Below are positions 27,293 to 38,820 of a DNA stretch of 64,000 bases, in pieces (the first letter of the stretch is position 1; the number at the start of each line of letters is the position of its first letter). The stretch spans positions 12,940,001 to 13,004,000 of the forward strand of contig NC_073358.2 of assembly GCF_027580225.2 (NCBI RefSeq), written 5' to 3'. This DNA is from Misgurnus anguillicaudatus. Lineage: Eukaryota; Chordata; Actinopteri; Cypriniformes; Cobitidae. The translations under genes and the position numbers were made by a program. The notes under the pieces are model-generated. The model saw only the letters and a list, made by a program, of their open reading frames with translations, ran no database searches and had not been told where the DNA came from.

Positions 27293-27749
27293 TGTAAGGT
27301 TTTGTTCTGTGTTTACTTGTGTTCTGTGTATTTTTGTATTTTGGACTTTTATTTTGATACCCTGCTCTGTTCTGACTTTTATTTTGAAATTCATCATGCC
27401 ATGTCATGATTCACACTTCCTGTCTGTTTTGTATATAGGTCACTTCCTGTTCACCTGTTCGGGGCTGATTATTACATCGCCACATCCTGTTAGTATCTGC
27501 CTGTTATCTGTATCTGTATCTGTTAATCTGTTTCTGTTACCTGCATCTGCCTGTGTTTGACTTCTGCCTTTATTTTGGATTTAATGCCTGTTTGCCGCCT
27601 GCCCTGATATATTTTGCCTGTCTCTGGATTACGATTGTGGATTTACCCTGTTTGGATTTGTTTGTTGGCCCATATTGGGATTTTACTAATAAACACCTTT
27701 TGCACATGGATTCTCCTCTTCATCGCTTTCTTTAAAGCACCCCGTTACA
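27293..27749 (+). repeat. 3' LTR of the 24399-27749 element
   Basis: 457 bp, intact, TGTAAGG...CCGTTACA, with AATAAA at about 27690 as a likely polyadenylation signal. Confidence 0.9.
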
Positions 27750-27754
27750 GCACC

Positions 27755-29060
27755 TCGCCAAAAAATGTAAGCACATTAAAATTAAATCACACAAGCGCTG
27801 TGATTGGCGCGCTTAAACCCTTCCCATAAGGTTAAAAAAATGTGTTGCATTTCTTGCGAGGGCCAACCTTGCAGTCTCTATTGTGAAGCCAACACGGATG
27901 TGACTTAAACTGCAATTTATACACTGGCCATAATCCCATAGACCCCTCATGTCATAAATGGCTAACTTCACAGCAGAAAAATATGCTTACAGACTGGTAC
28001 AAAAAGTGTTTTGGACTATTTAGCTAATTTTTCAACTGTGGGGGGTAAACTTTTTTAAACTCATCCGTTTAAGTTATATTAAAGCTCCCATAACACAAGC
28101 TTTTTCTGCATATCTGATGTTAATCTGGAGTACTTATAGAGTAGTATTGCATCCTTTATATATTTGAAGAGTCTTTAGTTTTATCAGATTTATAAAAGGC
28201 AGATCAGGTTTACAGATTCTTTCTGATAACCTATGAAAAAATTCGGAAGAAGTTACGAGCTGCCATGGGAGCGAGTTACGAGCTGCGGGAGGAGCGAGTC
28301 ATGAGTCATGCAACACTGGATAACATAAGCAGATGTTGTGTCTTCAGTTCTCGCTCTCCCGCACTGCATGAAAAGAGCTGCATACGGACAAATAGGGGAT
28401 GGGAAATCCCTGCTAAAATTTAGGTTTGCCAGATAAATGAGGCAGCTCTGGACGTAGCAATCGGGTGGACGGGGGGTCACGTCCCCCCACTTTAACTGTG
28501 CATTCACAAGGCCACTCCACGTCAAAATGGCCAGAAGTCATTAATTTTTACGGCAAGCTCCAGCGAGCATTCAGCCAATCACAGAGTGAATCATCTCTCG
28601 GGCGCATTGGATGAGCTTCAAATCTCTTGTTGCTCTTGTGAATTTTCTTTCATTCACTTTTGCTATAACGCTGTCTGTGATAAAATGCACCCCAGCAAAA
28701 AGCAAAGGACGATTACATCATTTTTTCAAAACACACACTATTTTAGATAATGTTACAGTATATCGCAAAGAATCTTAGATCTTAGATTTAAACTTATGTA
28801 TTAAACCCATCATCTGCGCTATGATGAATTTGCCGGTAAAATTAATCAGCAACAATGTTGCTGTTGTCATTCAAAAAAAAATATAAAACAGTATGTGCAG
28901 GCAAAGGTAATGTATTTTTTTATTATAAATCACTATACATTGGTAATCTAAAGATTTTATTCAAATAAAAAAATTTGACAATCTTTTAAAACAATCTATT
29001 ATATTAATTAACGAACCAATGTGGCAGGAAATTTTGCGAAGCTCAGATATTGTGATATAG
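27755..29060. other. Repeat-derived intergenic sequence without clear ends
   Basis: The LTR element landed in 'gatgcgcacc|tcgccaaaaaatgt', which reads as part of an older fish repeat. 28080-28530 contains blocks typical of dispersed repeats (GGTGGACGGGGGGTCACGTC). I found no terminal repeats, gene or RNA. Confidence 0.35.
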
Positions 29061-30105
29061 TAGAGATGCGCGGTTGGTGGTCACAGCCGCGGATTCCGCG
29101 GATAAACCGCGGACTCCGCGGATAAACTGCGGATCGGGCGGATGACGTGACGAAAAATAATATTTTAATTAAATTCGGGCGGGTGGCGGATCGACTGCTT
29201 GTTATTAGCTGTGTCCTTCTAATCATGCGACCTTAAAAGGTGAGCACTCTGTCTTTCAAGGTGGCAGGCTCAGAAGTTCGCAAAGAGAACTGAAATGAGA
29301 CGGTCTAGCCTTCTGAGGACCCATAATTTGCGTCACCTGTTGCACGCGCCCCCAGTAGCACCCACCGCGCCTGTCAGCAATAAACAGCGGAGACATTTCT
29401 GACTTATTAAAATAAATATGTAATTAGAAAAATATAAATTTATTTTAGAAAATATGACACATTGATGTAGATTAAACTATTCAACAGTATATCAAATAAT
29501 CAACCTTAGAAATATACGCAACATAAACCGAATAATATTAACACAAAACATAACTTATAATACTAAAACAGTGACAATAAAAAGTTTTCTAATACACTTT
29601 TATTTAATAAAGGTTTTAATTGTTTGGGATAGCCTCGGCTGTTAAGGATCCTTTCGTTCTATCATTAACAGCACGGAGAAATGAGGACGCATTTTGACAT
29701 AGCTCTTATCAACGCCGGCGAAGGAGGTACGTGGCAAACTCAAAAAATGAGAATTAAAAACAAAGGAAATAGAAGGTCAGAAAAGGGATGTCTGGAATAA
29801 GTTTTACAAAGTGGTAAATCAGGATGACACCAGTGCAGACTATGTAATTTGTGCGTTTAATTTAGGCTATTTATTTATTTATTTTTGTCCCATGTGCGCC
29901 GATCGGAGACTGAGTTCACTGCTGATATTCTAGAGCTCTAGTCTCGCGGCTGTCATCAGCAGCGTCTTGCATCGCCCAGTCAGCGGATGGCGGGCGGTGC
30001 GGTTTTGAAAACTGGTCAGAAACGTTGGTGCGGATGAATGGCGGACGGATGATGAGTTTTGTGATGCGGTTGTGGATGAAATAATAGCCCATCCGCGCAT
30101 CTCTA
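29061..30105. mobile_element. hAT-type element
   Basis: Inverted ends TAGAGATGCGCGG / CCGCGCATCTCTA. Flanks are TGATATAG (29053-29060) and TGATATAA (30106-30113), a 7-of-8 target duplication. The subterminal region is rich in CCGCGGAT units. There is no readable transposase in the 1.05 kb. Confidence 0.85.
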
Positions 30106-30660
30106 TGATATAATGAATAAAAAGGTGTGCCGACGCATTTTTCATGAAGCCCCCTGGGTGTCCGTTCATTCCCTGCCCTTCAGTTTCTGACTGGAACGCA
30201 CATGACAAAGGAGAAGCGCAATACGAGCAGCGGTAGCTGTCACCGGTAGTGTTAATAATCTCTTTGAGCCGCCAAACTCACTCTGTTGAGACGTTATAAT
30301 AAATGCATCTTTGAATAGTCCCACCACGCTCGCAGTGTCTGTTTCTGATGATTTAACCACACATTTAATTGTAGAAAATGTATTTAAACCTCCTTATATG
30401 CAAGTTTAAAGTTAATCCCTAACTGAGATTTAAAACAAAGTTTAATGTAATGGAGCAACAGGATTGAAGATTGAAGAATTTAGGTTTTATTTATTTTTTT
30501 TATAAAATGTATGTTGTATAAAATTATTGTAATAAACCCAGTTGAAGTATCATACGCAGCAAACAGTTGTCTTAAAGCAAGTCTCTTTATTTCAAACAGT
30601 AAATATTTAACATGTAGACTGTCACGGTCCTGTCTTCAGGTCACAGTTGTCTAAGTCATA

Positions 30661-31247
30661 AGGTGTGTTCGACATCGGCTGGATGTAACCGATCGGCGAG
30701 ATTAGCCGGCGGGGAGGAGCTGAAAACGGAGACGTGAAGTCGGACGCGCTGTGGTTCCCGTAGTTTGCTGCATTTACGTCAGGCATGGCTGATCACGTGC
30801 CGTTTGCTTGCTTAATCGCATTAAACATGATTTGTAAACTACATAAAAAGTGAATTATACTGTTTTGAATGTCCGTGTATGAGCATGAGTGGAACTGAAG
30901 AGGCTTACAGCATCTGTTTTTACAAGAATAAAGTTCAACATAAGCATATATTATTTAAATACCAATGTAGTGGGGTCTACGTTTTTTATCCATTTTATTT
31001 TGATGAAGATGACACAATATAACATCGCGACTACATGAAAAGAGCTTTAACTGTAATAAAAATACAGATTTGTGAGTATTTGTGGAACTGAGGGCGTGAA
31101 AATACACACGAAACACACGTGCAGGCACGTGAACAGTCACGTGCCTGCAGCGGCAGCTGAAGTCGGACAAAATTACTAACCGGAATGCACTGCTTCAAGT
31201 CAGCCACCGATCGGTCTGCGCAGCGCCGCATGAAGTCGAACACACCT
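30661..31247. mobile_element. MITE with AGGTGTGTTCGAC ends
   Basis: Left AGGTGTGTTCGACATC and right, reversed, AGGTGTGTTCGACTTC. The flanks are ATA on each side, so a 3-bp target duplication as in PIF/Harbinger is possible. Fragments with the same TTCGACTT motif recur at 19190-19212 and 53501-53515. Confidence 0.7.
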
Positions 31248-31251
31248 ATAG

Positions 31252-32510
31252 TGACAGGATCATGGCAGTCCCATGTTTTGTGTGAAGGCACTGGCTTTGT
31301 TTATTCAGGCCATGTGCCTTCTGTCTCGTCTCCTCGCCTCTTTGTCTCCTCGTTAATCACCTTGTTATTGTTTGATTCATGTCACCTGTCCCCTTCTTGA
31401 TTTTCTCCCTTATTTAATCCCCTTGTGTTTGCTGTCATGTGCTTGTTCGTTTTGTAAGCCTCTGGTCATTGTACTCTTTGTATGAACTCTGTATAAGTCA
31501 AGTTTGTATAAGTCAAGTTCATTGTTAAGTTTTGAGACAAGTTTATTGAGTCAAGTCTTGCGTCAGGTTAGTCTAATCTGTTTTATGTCTTGTTAATTTA
31601 GTCTTGCTGTTTTGCCCCCTTGTGGATTTTTGTTTTCTTGGTTAGTGTCAAATAAAGTCTGAGTGTTCATCTGTCCCCTGCATCTGGGTTCTGTTCTTGA
31701 ATGTTCATGGCAGAACGAACGAGCCATAAGAGAACCCAGTAGGTAAGGATGGACATTTCTGCCTTGTCAGCCCAACAGTCCAACCGGCCCCACTTATCCT
31801 GCCCCGCTTCCTTCTATCCCAGAGGGGTCACGTTGTGGCGGTGGCATCACTGGAAGACCCGGCTCTGGTCCCCTCAGTCCCAGAGAGTCCTCCTCTGCCA
31901 ACCAATCTCAGTGGGAAAAGCGGAAGGAGGGTCTTGTGGGAATCCACCTACGAGGGGTCCCCCATGGAGTCCACCGCTGTACTCACCTCACCTGCAGCAG
32001 GCTCTGCACCACGGCTCCGGAAGAAGAGGAGGAAGAAGGGTATTTCCAGTCCTCAACCTCAGTCTCTGCCAGGGCTCATGCCACACCTCCAGCCTGCCAC
32101 TGTCTTGGCGTCCCAGCCAGCTGCAACACCCCCTGTCTTTGTTTCAGCTACACAGCCAGCTGCAGCACACCCTGTCTCTGTCTCAGCTCCACAGCCAGCT
32201 GCAGCACCCCCTGTCTCTGTCCCTGTCTCGGCTCCGCTGCCAGTTGCAGCGCCCCCTGTCATGTTTCCACTGTTGGATGCAGCACCCCGGTCCCAGCTCG
32301 ACAGCCGGCTGCAGCGCCCCTGTCTTGGTCCCTATCTCATCTGTCCCTGTCTTATCTTCGCTGTAAGCCTCAGCCTCCCCTGTCTCAGTTCCCCAGCCAG
32401 GTCCCCTGCTTTATTGTTCATGCCCTCTTTGTTTCTAGCCCTAATCCTCCCCCAAACCCTCCTATGACTCCACTCTCTCATATTTTCACTAACAAACTAT
32501 ATTAATCTCT
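31252..32510 (+). mobile_element. Truncated LTR element with proline/alanine repeat ORF
   Basis: A 461-bp LTR-like block (31252-31712) starts TGACAGGATC and ends ATGTTCATGGCA, with AATAAA near 31651. GAACGAACGAGCC follows, similar in position to GAATAATCAGCC after the 24399 LTR. The interior is an open low-complexity region in several frames (31749-32505). No 3' LTR is found downstream, so the copy is truncated. Confidence 0.65.
31835..32467 (+). pseudogene. Low-complexity gag-like ORF
   Basis: The frame reads VASLEDPALVPSVPESPPLP, a basic RLRKKRRKKG patch and then QPAAAPPVSV-type repeats of about 30-39 bp near 32090-32260. No catalytic or zinc-binding motif is visible. A minisatellite-in-ORF design like that of the 24399 element is apparent, but the repeat sequence differs. 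Confidence 0.4.
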
Positions 32511-33070
32511 GTGGGTGTAAATTGAAATTAAATGCAAGGGATTAAACCGGATTTTTTAATGTACATGCATACTTGAAGGTGTATAGACGGGTTGCAAGTT
32601 TACAAACATTACAGGGTGCGGGCGCATCCAGGAGGCAGAAAGACCGCTTGGTGAGCTGCGCTACTGCAACAACCTTAATTATTGAAGCGTTCTTTATTGT
32701 TTGTATATAAATAAAACTTGATTTTAGTTGGATCTGTTTTTCTGTCTTTATTTTTGCAGTGTTACTGTGATACATGTATGAATTACAATGTTAGGCTAGT
32801 AACGTAATAGTCGCATCTACTGGTATGTTAACATCAGGCACCCAGCACTGACTCTGTTGGTACTATTTTCCACGCAACAACTCCTTGGCATTTTGACTTA
32901 CAGACACCGCAACTAGCATACAACACAATGCACTTCTCTTCTTTCTGCCTCTCGGTTGCGCGCGCAACCAGTTAACGATGTCGCCGTGCAACCTGTCTAT
33001 AGCATGCATCACGAAACTCAATGAACTCTGGTACTATAGGCTAATAATGAAGAGGTCACGGCAGTGGCTA
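32511..33070. other. Unassigned intergenic stretch
   Basis: AT-rich with GCGCGCAAC-type words near 32950. No gene, RNA or repeat boundary recognised. Confidence 0.35.
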
Positions 33071-33215
33071 GTGTTGCGTAAGTTACTCAAAAAAAGCTAT
33101 TAATTACTAGTTACTATGTACATCTTCAATCATGTAATTAGATTACTTTAGAAATTACTCTCTCCAAAAAGTATTTAATTACTTATTACTATTAAACTCT
33201 AAATCCTATTTAGTA
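33071..33215. repeat. hAT MITE fragment (AGTGTTGCGTAAGTTACT)
   Basis: Starts AGTGTTGCGTAAGTTACTC and continues with TAATTACTAGTTACT and ATTAGATTACTTT, the pattern of a very common fish MITE. The opposite end is not visible. Confidence 0.5.
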
Positions 33216-33502
33216 CATGGTACAAGGATAGGCTTGAAATGGCTCGAAGAAATAATATATAAAAGTACATCAATTATTCTGGTACCACTTTAGGGTCCAA
33301 TTCTATCTTTTAACTAACTATTAACTACTTTTGCCGCATTATACACCTACTACTGCTTAAAGAAGTTGTTAATTTTAAGTATTGGTAGAAATGGGGAGGG
33401 TTAAGGACGTAGAATAAGATTTTGCAGAATCAGCCATTAATATGTGCTTTTAAGTATTAATAAACAGCCAGCATCTAATTAATATTAATGCTAATAATCA
33501 AC

Positions 33503-33720
33503 CAGTTAAAGGATTAGTCAATTTTCTTAAAAAAAATCCAGATAATTTACTCACCACCATGTCATCCAAAATGTTGATGTCTTTCCTTGTCCAGTCGAGA
33601 AGAAATTATGTCCTTCGAGGAAAACATTGCAGGATTTTTCTCATTTTGATGGACTTTATTAGAGCCCAACACTTAATACTTAACTCAACTTAACTTAACT
33701 TAATACTTAACTCAACTTAA
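33503..33720 (+). repeat. Common cyprinid-type dispersed repeat
   Basis: Begins AAAGGATTAGTCAATTTTC and continues TCACCACCATGTCATCCAAA and TTGATGTCTTTCCTTGTC, ending near GGACTTTATTAGAGCCC. I recognise this string family from zebrafish-type genomes. It is followed by an AACTTAA-rich simple repeat (33670-33720). Confidence 0.6.
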
Positions 33721-35036
33721 AGGCACACCATGGAACTTTTTGGCCACTAGGGGGCGGTAGACATGTATTTTTCACGCCTAGCGCCCCTTGAGGCCACAAG
33801 CGCCGCAGCACTGTCACAAAGGAAAGGAACTGGCCAACCTTAAAACTAAACTAAAAACGAAACATTTAAAACGCTAAACGATCAACATTTTGAGACAACA
33901 GGGAGAAACGCAGTAATGTTACAACTTTCTGATGAGCAACTCGTCGTGGCAGAAGCCATTTCTCAATCTGAAGGTTGCAGCCTCCGGATGTCGTATTTCT
34001 AAGCTGCATACGTCATCAAGACGAATATTATTATTATATTATTCTTATTTCAGAATATTAACAATTATAAAGTTGACTATTATACTTAGTTAATCGTAAA
34101 TTGTTGCAGTATGCTTATGACTTGCGAATGTAATGCTCAGTTTACCTTAATAAACAAGGCTTGATGACGTATGCAGCCTGCATATTTTACCTCCGGATGC
34201 TGCAGCCTTCCAATTGAGAAACGACCAGAAGTATTTCCTTGCCTTTTTCGAAACAAATATTGTTGCATCGTCTCTCTCTCCCTCACCACCAGGATTTTCC
34301 GCAATGGCGCTCGTTTTTCCTCTCTTCTGTGTGAAAATTGTTGCTCCAAATCCAATAAACCGATGTGTTTAGGCAAAGAGTTTAGGTCTGCCGCTTTGTA
34401 ATACGCCACGCGAGTGACAGCGGAACGCAGCAAATGAGGAAGAGAGAAGAGAGAAACGCTCGGATCTGATTGGTGAATGAATAGGGTTTGGTTTTACACT
34501 GTGAGCAAGTTTGACTGCTATAGCATCCTGGATTGTAATGTAAATACCATAGACACAGTAAAAGAAAGGTAAATACGTGAACACAGCATCTGAATACAGG
34601 GAACTATATGCAAGATAATCGCCGTCATTTATAAAGAAGATTGCATTTATGTATGAATCAAGATCGTGAGTTTATATTAAAAAATTGCCTTAAAGGGGAA
34701 TCGAACCCGGGTTGCCCATGTCATAGGTCCGTGACACTAACACGGTGCCACAGAGTCATATAATAGAAGTTGCTCTCTACACTCCTTAAGTAGCCTCCAG
34801 CCAAATTCACGTTAAAAACAAATTGTGTGGAGAAAGTGACGTATGCCGTAAAGCAGTCGAATTTTGTAGTTTTTTTGGTGCTCTGGTTACTACCAGAAAC
34901 CCTAAGTTTTAAAGTACGAGTAAAAGTGATACAGACCCCGTCAGGCTATGGTAGACATGTCATTCAACCTATTTAAAGTCGATCACAAGGGTCTTGAAAA
35001 TGTATTATGAAGGTTGAAAAATTACATGGTGTCACT
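33721..35036. mobile_element. MITE with TTAA target
   Basis: TTAA at 33717-33720 and 35037-35040 flanks inverted ends AGGCACACCATG / AGTGACACCATG. The 1.3-kb interior has no transposase. It contains a B-box-like GGTTCGATTCC on the minus strand at about 34693-34703, inside a tRNA-like but poorly folding stretch. Confidence 0.7.
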
Positions 35037-35069
35037 TTAACTCAAAAGCCACTTAACAGTTTTTTTCAA

Positions 35070-35165
35070 CAGAGTTTCAAAGGACTCTAAACAATCCCAA
35101 ATTAAGCTTAAGGGTCTTATCTAGCGAAACGATTGTCATTTTTGACAAGAAAAATAAAAACTAGA
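35070..35165 (+). repeat. Left copy of an inverted repeat pair flanking the 32-bp array
   Basis: GAGTTTCAAAGGACTCTAAA through GGGTCTTATCTAGCGAAACG to TTGTCATTTTTGACAAG. The same sequence appears in reverse complement at about 38658-38745. Confidence 0.8.
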
Positions 35166-35209
35166 TAGTAAAGTTTGAAGACAAACGTTAAGTTGACTTG
35201 AGAAAGCCT

Positions 35210-36795
35210 GGCCTGAAAGTTTAAAACAGCTAGCATGATTTAGCATGAAGCAAACATAAGATAGCATGATTTAGCATGAAGCTAGCATGATTTTACATGA
35301 AGTTAGCATGATTTAACATGAAGTTAGCATGATAATTTAACATTAAGCTAGCATGATTTAGCATAAAGCTAGCACAATTTAGCTAGCATGATTTAACATG
35401 AAGCTAACAAGATGTAACATGAAGTTAGCATGATGCTAACATGATTACCACGAAGCTAGCATGATGTTAACATGATTAGCATAAAACTAACATGATGTTA
35501 GCATGATTAGCAAGAAGATAGCATGATATTAGCATGAAGTTAGCATGATGCTAGCATGATTAGCATAAAGCTAGCATGATGTTAACATGATTAGCATGAA
35601 GCTAACATGAATTAGCATGTATGAAGCTAGCATGATGCTAACATGAATTAGCATGAAGCTACCATGATGTTAATACAAATTAACATGAAGCTAACATGAT
35701 GTTAACATGAAGCTAACATGAATTAGCATGAAGCTAGCATGATGCTAACATGAATTAACATGAAGCTAACATGATGTTAACATGAATTAGCATGAAGTTA
35801 GCATGATGTTAACATGAATTAGCATGAAGCTAACATGATGCTAACATGAATTAGCATGTAGCTAGCATGATGCTAACATGATTTAACATGATGCTAGCAT
35901 GATGCTGACATGAATTAGCATGAAGCTAGCATGATGCTAACATGAATTAGCATGATGCTAATACGAATTAGCATTATGCTAATACGAATTAGCATGAAGC
36001 TAGCGTGTTAACATAATGTTAACATGAATTAGCATGAAGCTAGCATGATGTTAACATGAATTAGCATGCAGCTAGCATGATGCTAACATGAATTAACATG
36101 AAGCTAGCATGATGTTAACATGAATTAGCATGAAGCTAGCATGATGTTAACATGAATTAGCATGAAGCTAGCATGATGCTAACATGAATTAGCATGAAGC
36201 TAGCATGATGTTAACATGAATTAGCAAGAAGCTAGCATGATGCTAATATGAATTAGCATGAAGCTAGCATGATGTTAACATGAATTAGCATGAAGCTAGC
36301 ATGATGCTAACATGAATTAGCATGAAGCTAGCATGATGCTAATATGAATTAGCATGAAGCTAGCATGATGTTAACATGAATTAGCATGAAGCTAGCATGA
36401 TGCTAACATGAATTAGCATGAAGCTAGCATGATGCTAACATGAATTAGCATGAAGCTAACATGAATTAGCATGAAGCTAACATGATGTTAACATGAAGCT
36501 AACATGAATTAGCATGAAGCTAGCATGATGCTAACATGAATTAGCTTGAAGATAGGATGATGCTAACATGAATTAGCATGAAGCTAGCCTGATGCTAACA
36601 TAAATTAGCATGAAGCTACCATGATACTAACATGAATTAGCATGAAGCTAGCATGATGCTAACGTGAATTAGCATGAAGCTAGCATGATTTAACATGAAG
36701 TTAGCAAGATTTATTATGAAATTAGCATAAAGCTAGCATGAAACTAGCATGAAGCTAGTATGACTTAGCATGAAGCTAGCATGAAGCTAACATGA
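35210..36795 (+). repeat. 1.6-kb tandem array, 32-bp unit
   Basis: The unit is TTAGCATGAAGC + TAGCATGATGC + TAACATGAA, about 32 bp, made of three related sub-units of about 10.7 bp. The left edge (35230-35500) is irregular and shorter; the centre (35900-36680) is nearly regular. Variants alternate GCTAAC and GTTAAC. No spacers, so it is not a CRISPR array, and it has no open frame of interest. Confidence 0.95.
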
Positions 36796-36829
36796 TCCAA
36801 AGACCCAACCCCCATGTCTCTATGATGTT

Positions 36830-38300
36830 CAGATGCAGAGATATAAGGCTTTGTTTATTATGTTGCTAGGGTGCTCATATTTGGTTGCTAGGGGCGTGGC
36901 TCAATACCTCAATAAGAATCCTAAGAGACTGATTGGATGTCTGAGTAAAATGAGCCCACCCCTATGTCTCTATGACACTCTGGTGCAAAGATATCCATCT
37001 GTGCCCGGTTGCATGAAAGTCCTTAAGCCAAGAAATCCCTTAAATATAAGGTTAAGGTTACCCTTAATAAAAATGGGTTGCAATTGCAAGAAAAACCCTT
37101 AAGTGAACCTTAAGGCTGTCAGTAAGTATTTACCCTTAAATGCTGAGTATTACCTTAAGTTTTGCTATGCGTTGCTACAAAGTCCTAAACGTAAGGGACT
37201 AGAACAGGTCCCTTAACGTGACACGTGATGGCTGATTTTATGGTTATTTAAGAAAATGAAGTATCAACGCGCATTTCTAACGATCGAAATAATCCCTAGA
37301 GAAAAGTGATGCGTATTTATTAGGAGAATAGCGGTTTGATCGTCCGTCAATCTAAAGTGTTTCCAGTTTGAATTACTTTGAGGTTTTATACATGCGGCCC
37401 TTTACAGTCTGTTATTTGCGATGTTTCATTGTACACAAATCCGCCGTCTGTTGAGCTGCGTGCGTTGATTTGTTACCGCTGTGAGATGTTGTAACTACAG
37501 CAACCGCGTCTCCGCTGCCGAGTTTTGGCAGAGACTGCCGTAAAATACTTAGTATAAACACTTAGGTAAGGGTGACAGTTAAGACCTCTGTTGCAACGGT
37601 CTTAAATAAATCTCTTACCTCAGGGATTTTTTCTCCCTCAGGGAACCCCTCACTTAAGGAGTTTCATGCAACCGGGCACTGGGCTTTTTATAATGGTAGT
37701 CTATGGTAGATGTTGCTAGGGTACCCAAAATTGTTGCTAGGGGTGTGGCTTAATAGCTCTGGGACGATCCCAAGAGACTGATTGGATGACTGAGTAAAAT
37801 GAGCCCACCCCCATGTCTCCACGACACTCTAAAGTGAAGATATTCCATCAGGGACGCTTTTATTCCCTAATATGGGCATGTTTCATGCCCCATTATAAGT
37901 CAATGGGACATTTTGGGGGCCTCTTACACCCCAGGGGTACAGCTTACACCCCATTGTGAGGTATGTTCTTACACAGCCTGCCAGTTTCTTCAAATGTGGA
38001 AGTCCACACGTTTCTACGAAATCGACACTCAGAGTTATGACCTTTCAAAGTTTCTTGCAATGTTAAGTCAATGGGAATTTTGGGAAGTTTGATCCCAATT
38101 TTTAGGAATTCTGTAATCTGATCCCTTAGAAAAGATATAGCAACTCGAGTCAGATCAGACTGAAGGTCTGACCTGAGTTTGGAGTATGTAGAGTTAAAGC
38201 TCTAAGAGGAGTTAGAATTGGAAATTTTTGGATCAGAAGAATAATAATAAGATATAAGTTTAAATAGCATTTCAATAAGTTGGCTTTCACAAGCCAACTT
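36830..38300. repeat. GTTGCTAGG-type repeat region, interrupted by a MITE
   Basis: Two similar segments (36855-37005 and 37708-37850) share GTTGCTAGGG, CCTAAGAGACTGATTGGATG and AAAATGAGCCCACCCC. This is a diverged tandem duplication with the 37012-37678 MITE in the first unit. Downstream to 38300 I see only non-coding repeat-like sequence. Confidence 0.6.
37012..37678. mobile_element. MITE with TGCCCGGTTGCATG ends
   Basis: Inverted ends TGCCCGGTTGCATGAAA / TTTCATGCAACCGGGCA, flanked by CTG on both sides (3-bp target, PIF/Harbinger-like). Subterminal CTTAAG-rich arms mirror each other. No ORF. Confidence 0.75.
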
Positions 38301-38303
38301 AAA

Positions 38304-38644
38304 TATGCACTTTTAAACCACAACTTCTCATCTAGGTCCGGTCCTGAAAAGCGCCAGCGCGACCTCACATAAATGCGTAGTGACGTAGAGAGGTCACGTG
38401 TTACATATATGAAACGCACATTTGCGGACCATTTTAAACAATAAACTGACACAAAGACATTAATTAGTATCATTTCGCATACAACAACGTCGGAATGGTC
38501 CTCTTTCTTCACACTTGTAAACACTGGGGCGTAGTTTCGCGTTCGTCCTCTGTGACCTCTTGACGTCATGACGCATTGCGTGAGGTCGCGCTGGTGCTTT
38601 TCAGGACCAGACCTAGACGAGAAGTTGTGGTTTAAAAGTGCATA
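38304..38644. mobile_element. Foldback repeat
   Basis: Left arm TATGCACTTTTAAACCACAA through TCTAGGTCCGGTCCTGAAAA to AGCGCGACCTCAC is repeated in reverse complement to 38644. It sits next to the right copy of the GAGTTTCAAAGGACTC repeat (38658-38745), and the two together look like one end of a larger element. Confidence 0.75.
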
Positions 38645-38820
38645 TTTTTTATTTTTCTTGTCAAAAATGACAATCGTTTCGCTAGATAAGACCCTTATGC
38701 CTCGTTTGGGATCGTTTAGAGTCCTTTGAAACTCCGTTTAAAAAACTAAGTTACATGTTCATCATGATTCATGGTGAACCCTTATTATGAAGTGTTACCA
38801 AGCTAATAGATATTGTTACG

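Larger units (their letters stand above)
24399..27749 (+). mobile_element. Non-autonomous LTR retrotransposon with minisatellite-rich ORF
   Basis: LTRs run TGTAAGG...CCGTTACA: 5' at 24399-25536 (458 bp plus a hAT insertion), 3' at 27293-27749 (457 bp). Target duplication GCACC is perfect (24394-24398 and 27750-27754). A G-rich polypurine tract (AGAGGGGGGGTTC) precedes the 3' LTR. The 1.76-kb interior has a short gag-like start and then tandem repeats; there is no protease, RT or integrase, so it must rely on another element. Confidence 0.9.

Noticed and set aside
34685..34760. tRNA-like sequence on the minus strand (B-box GGTTCGATTCC, D-arm-like GGCACCGTGTTAG)
   Set aside because: Only three of five T-stem pairs form, the acceptor ends do not pair and the anticodon arm is poor. 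It lies inside a MITE, so it is at best a decayed tRNA-derived piece.
35210..36795. Regular repeat array that could suggest CRISPR
   Set aside because: No unique spacers, the repeats abut each other, and the genome is a vertebrate.
38150..38569. 139-codon ORF on the minus strand
   Set aside because: It overlaps the foldback repeat at 38304-38644 and has no family motif.
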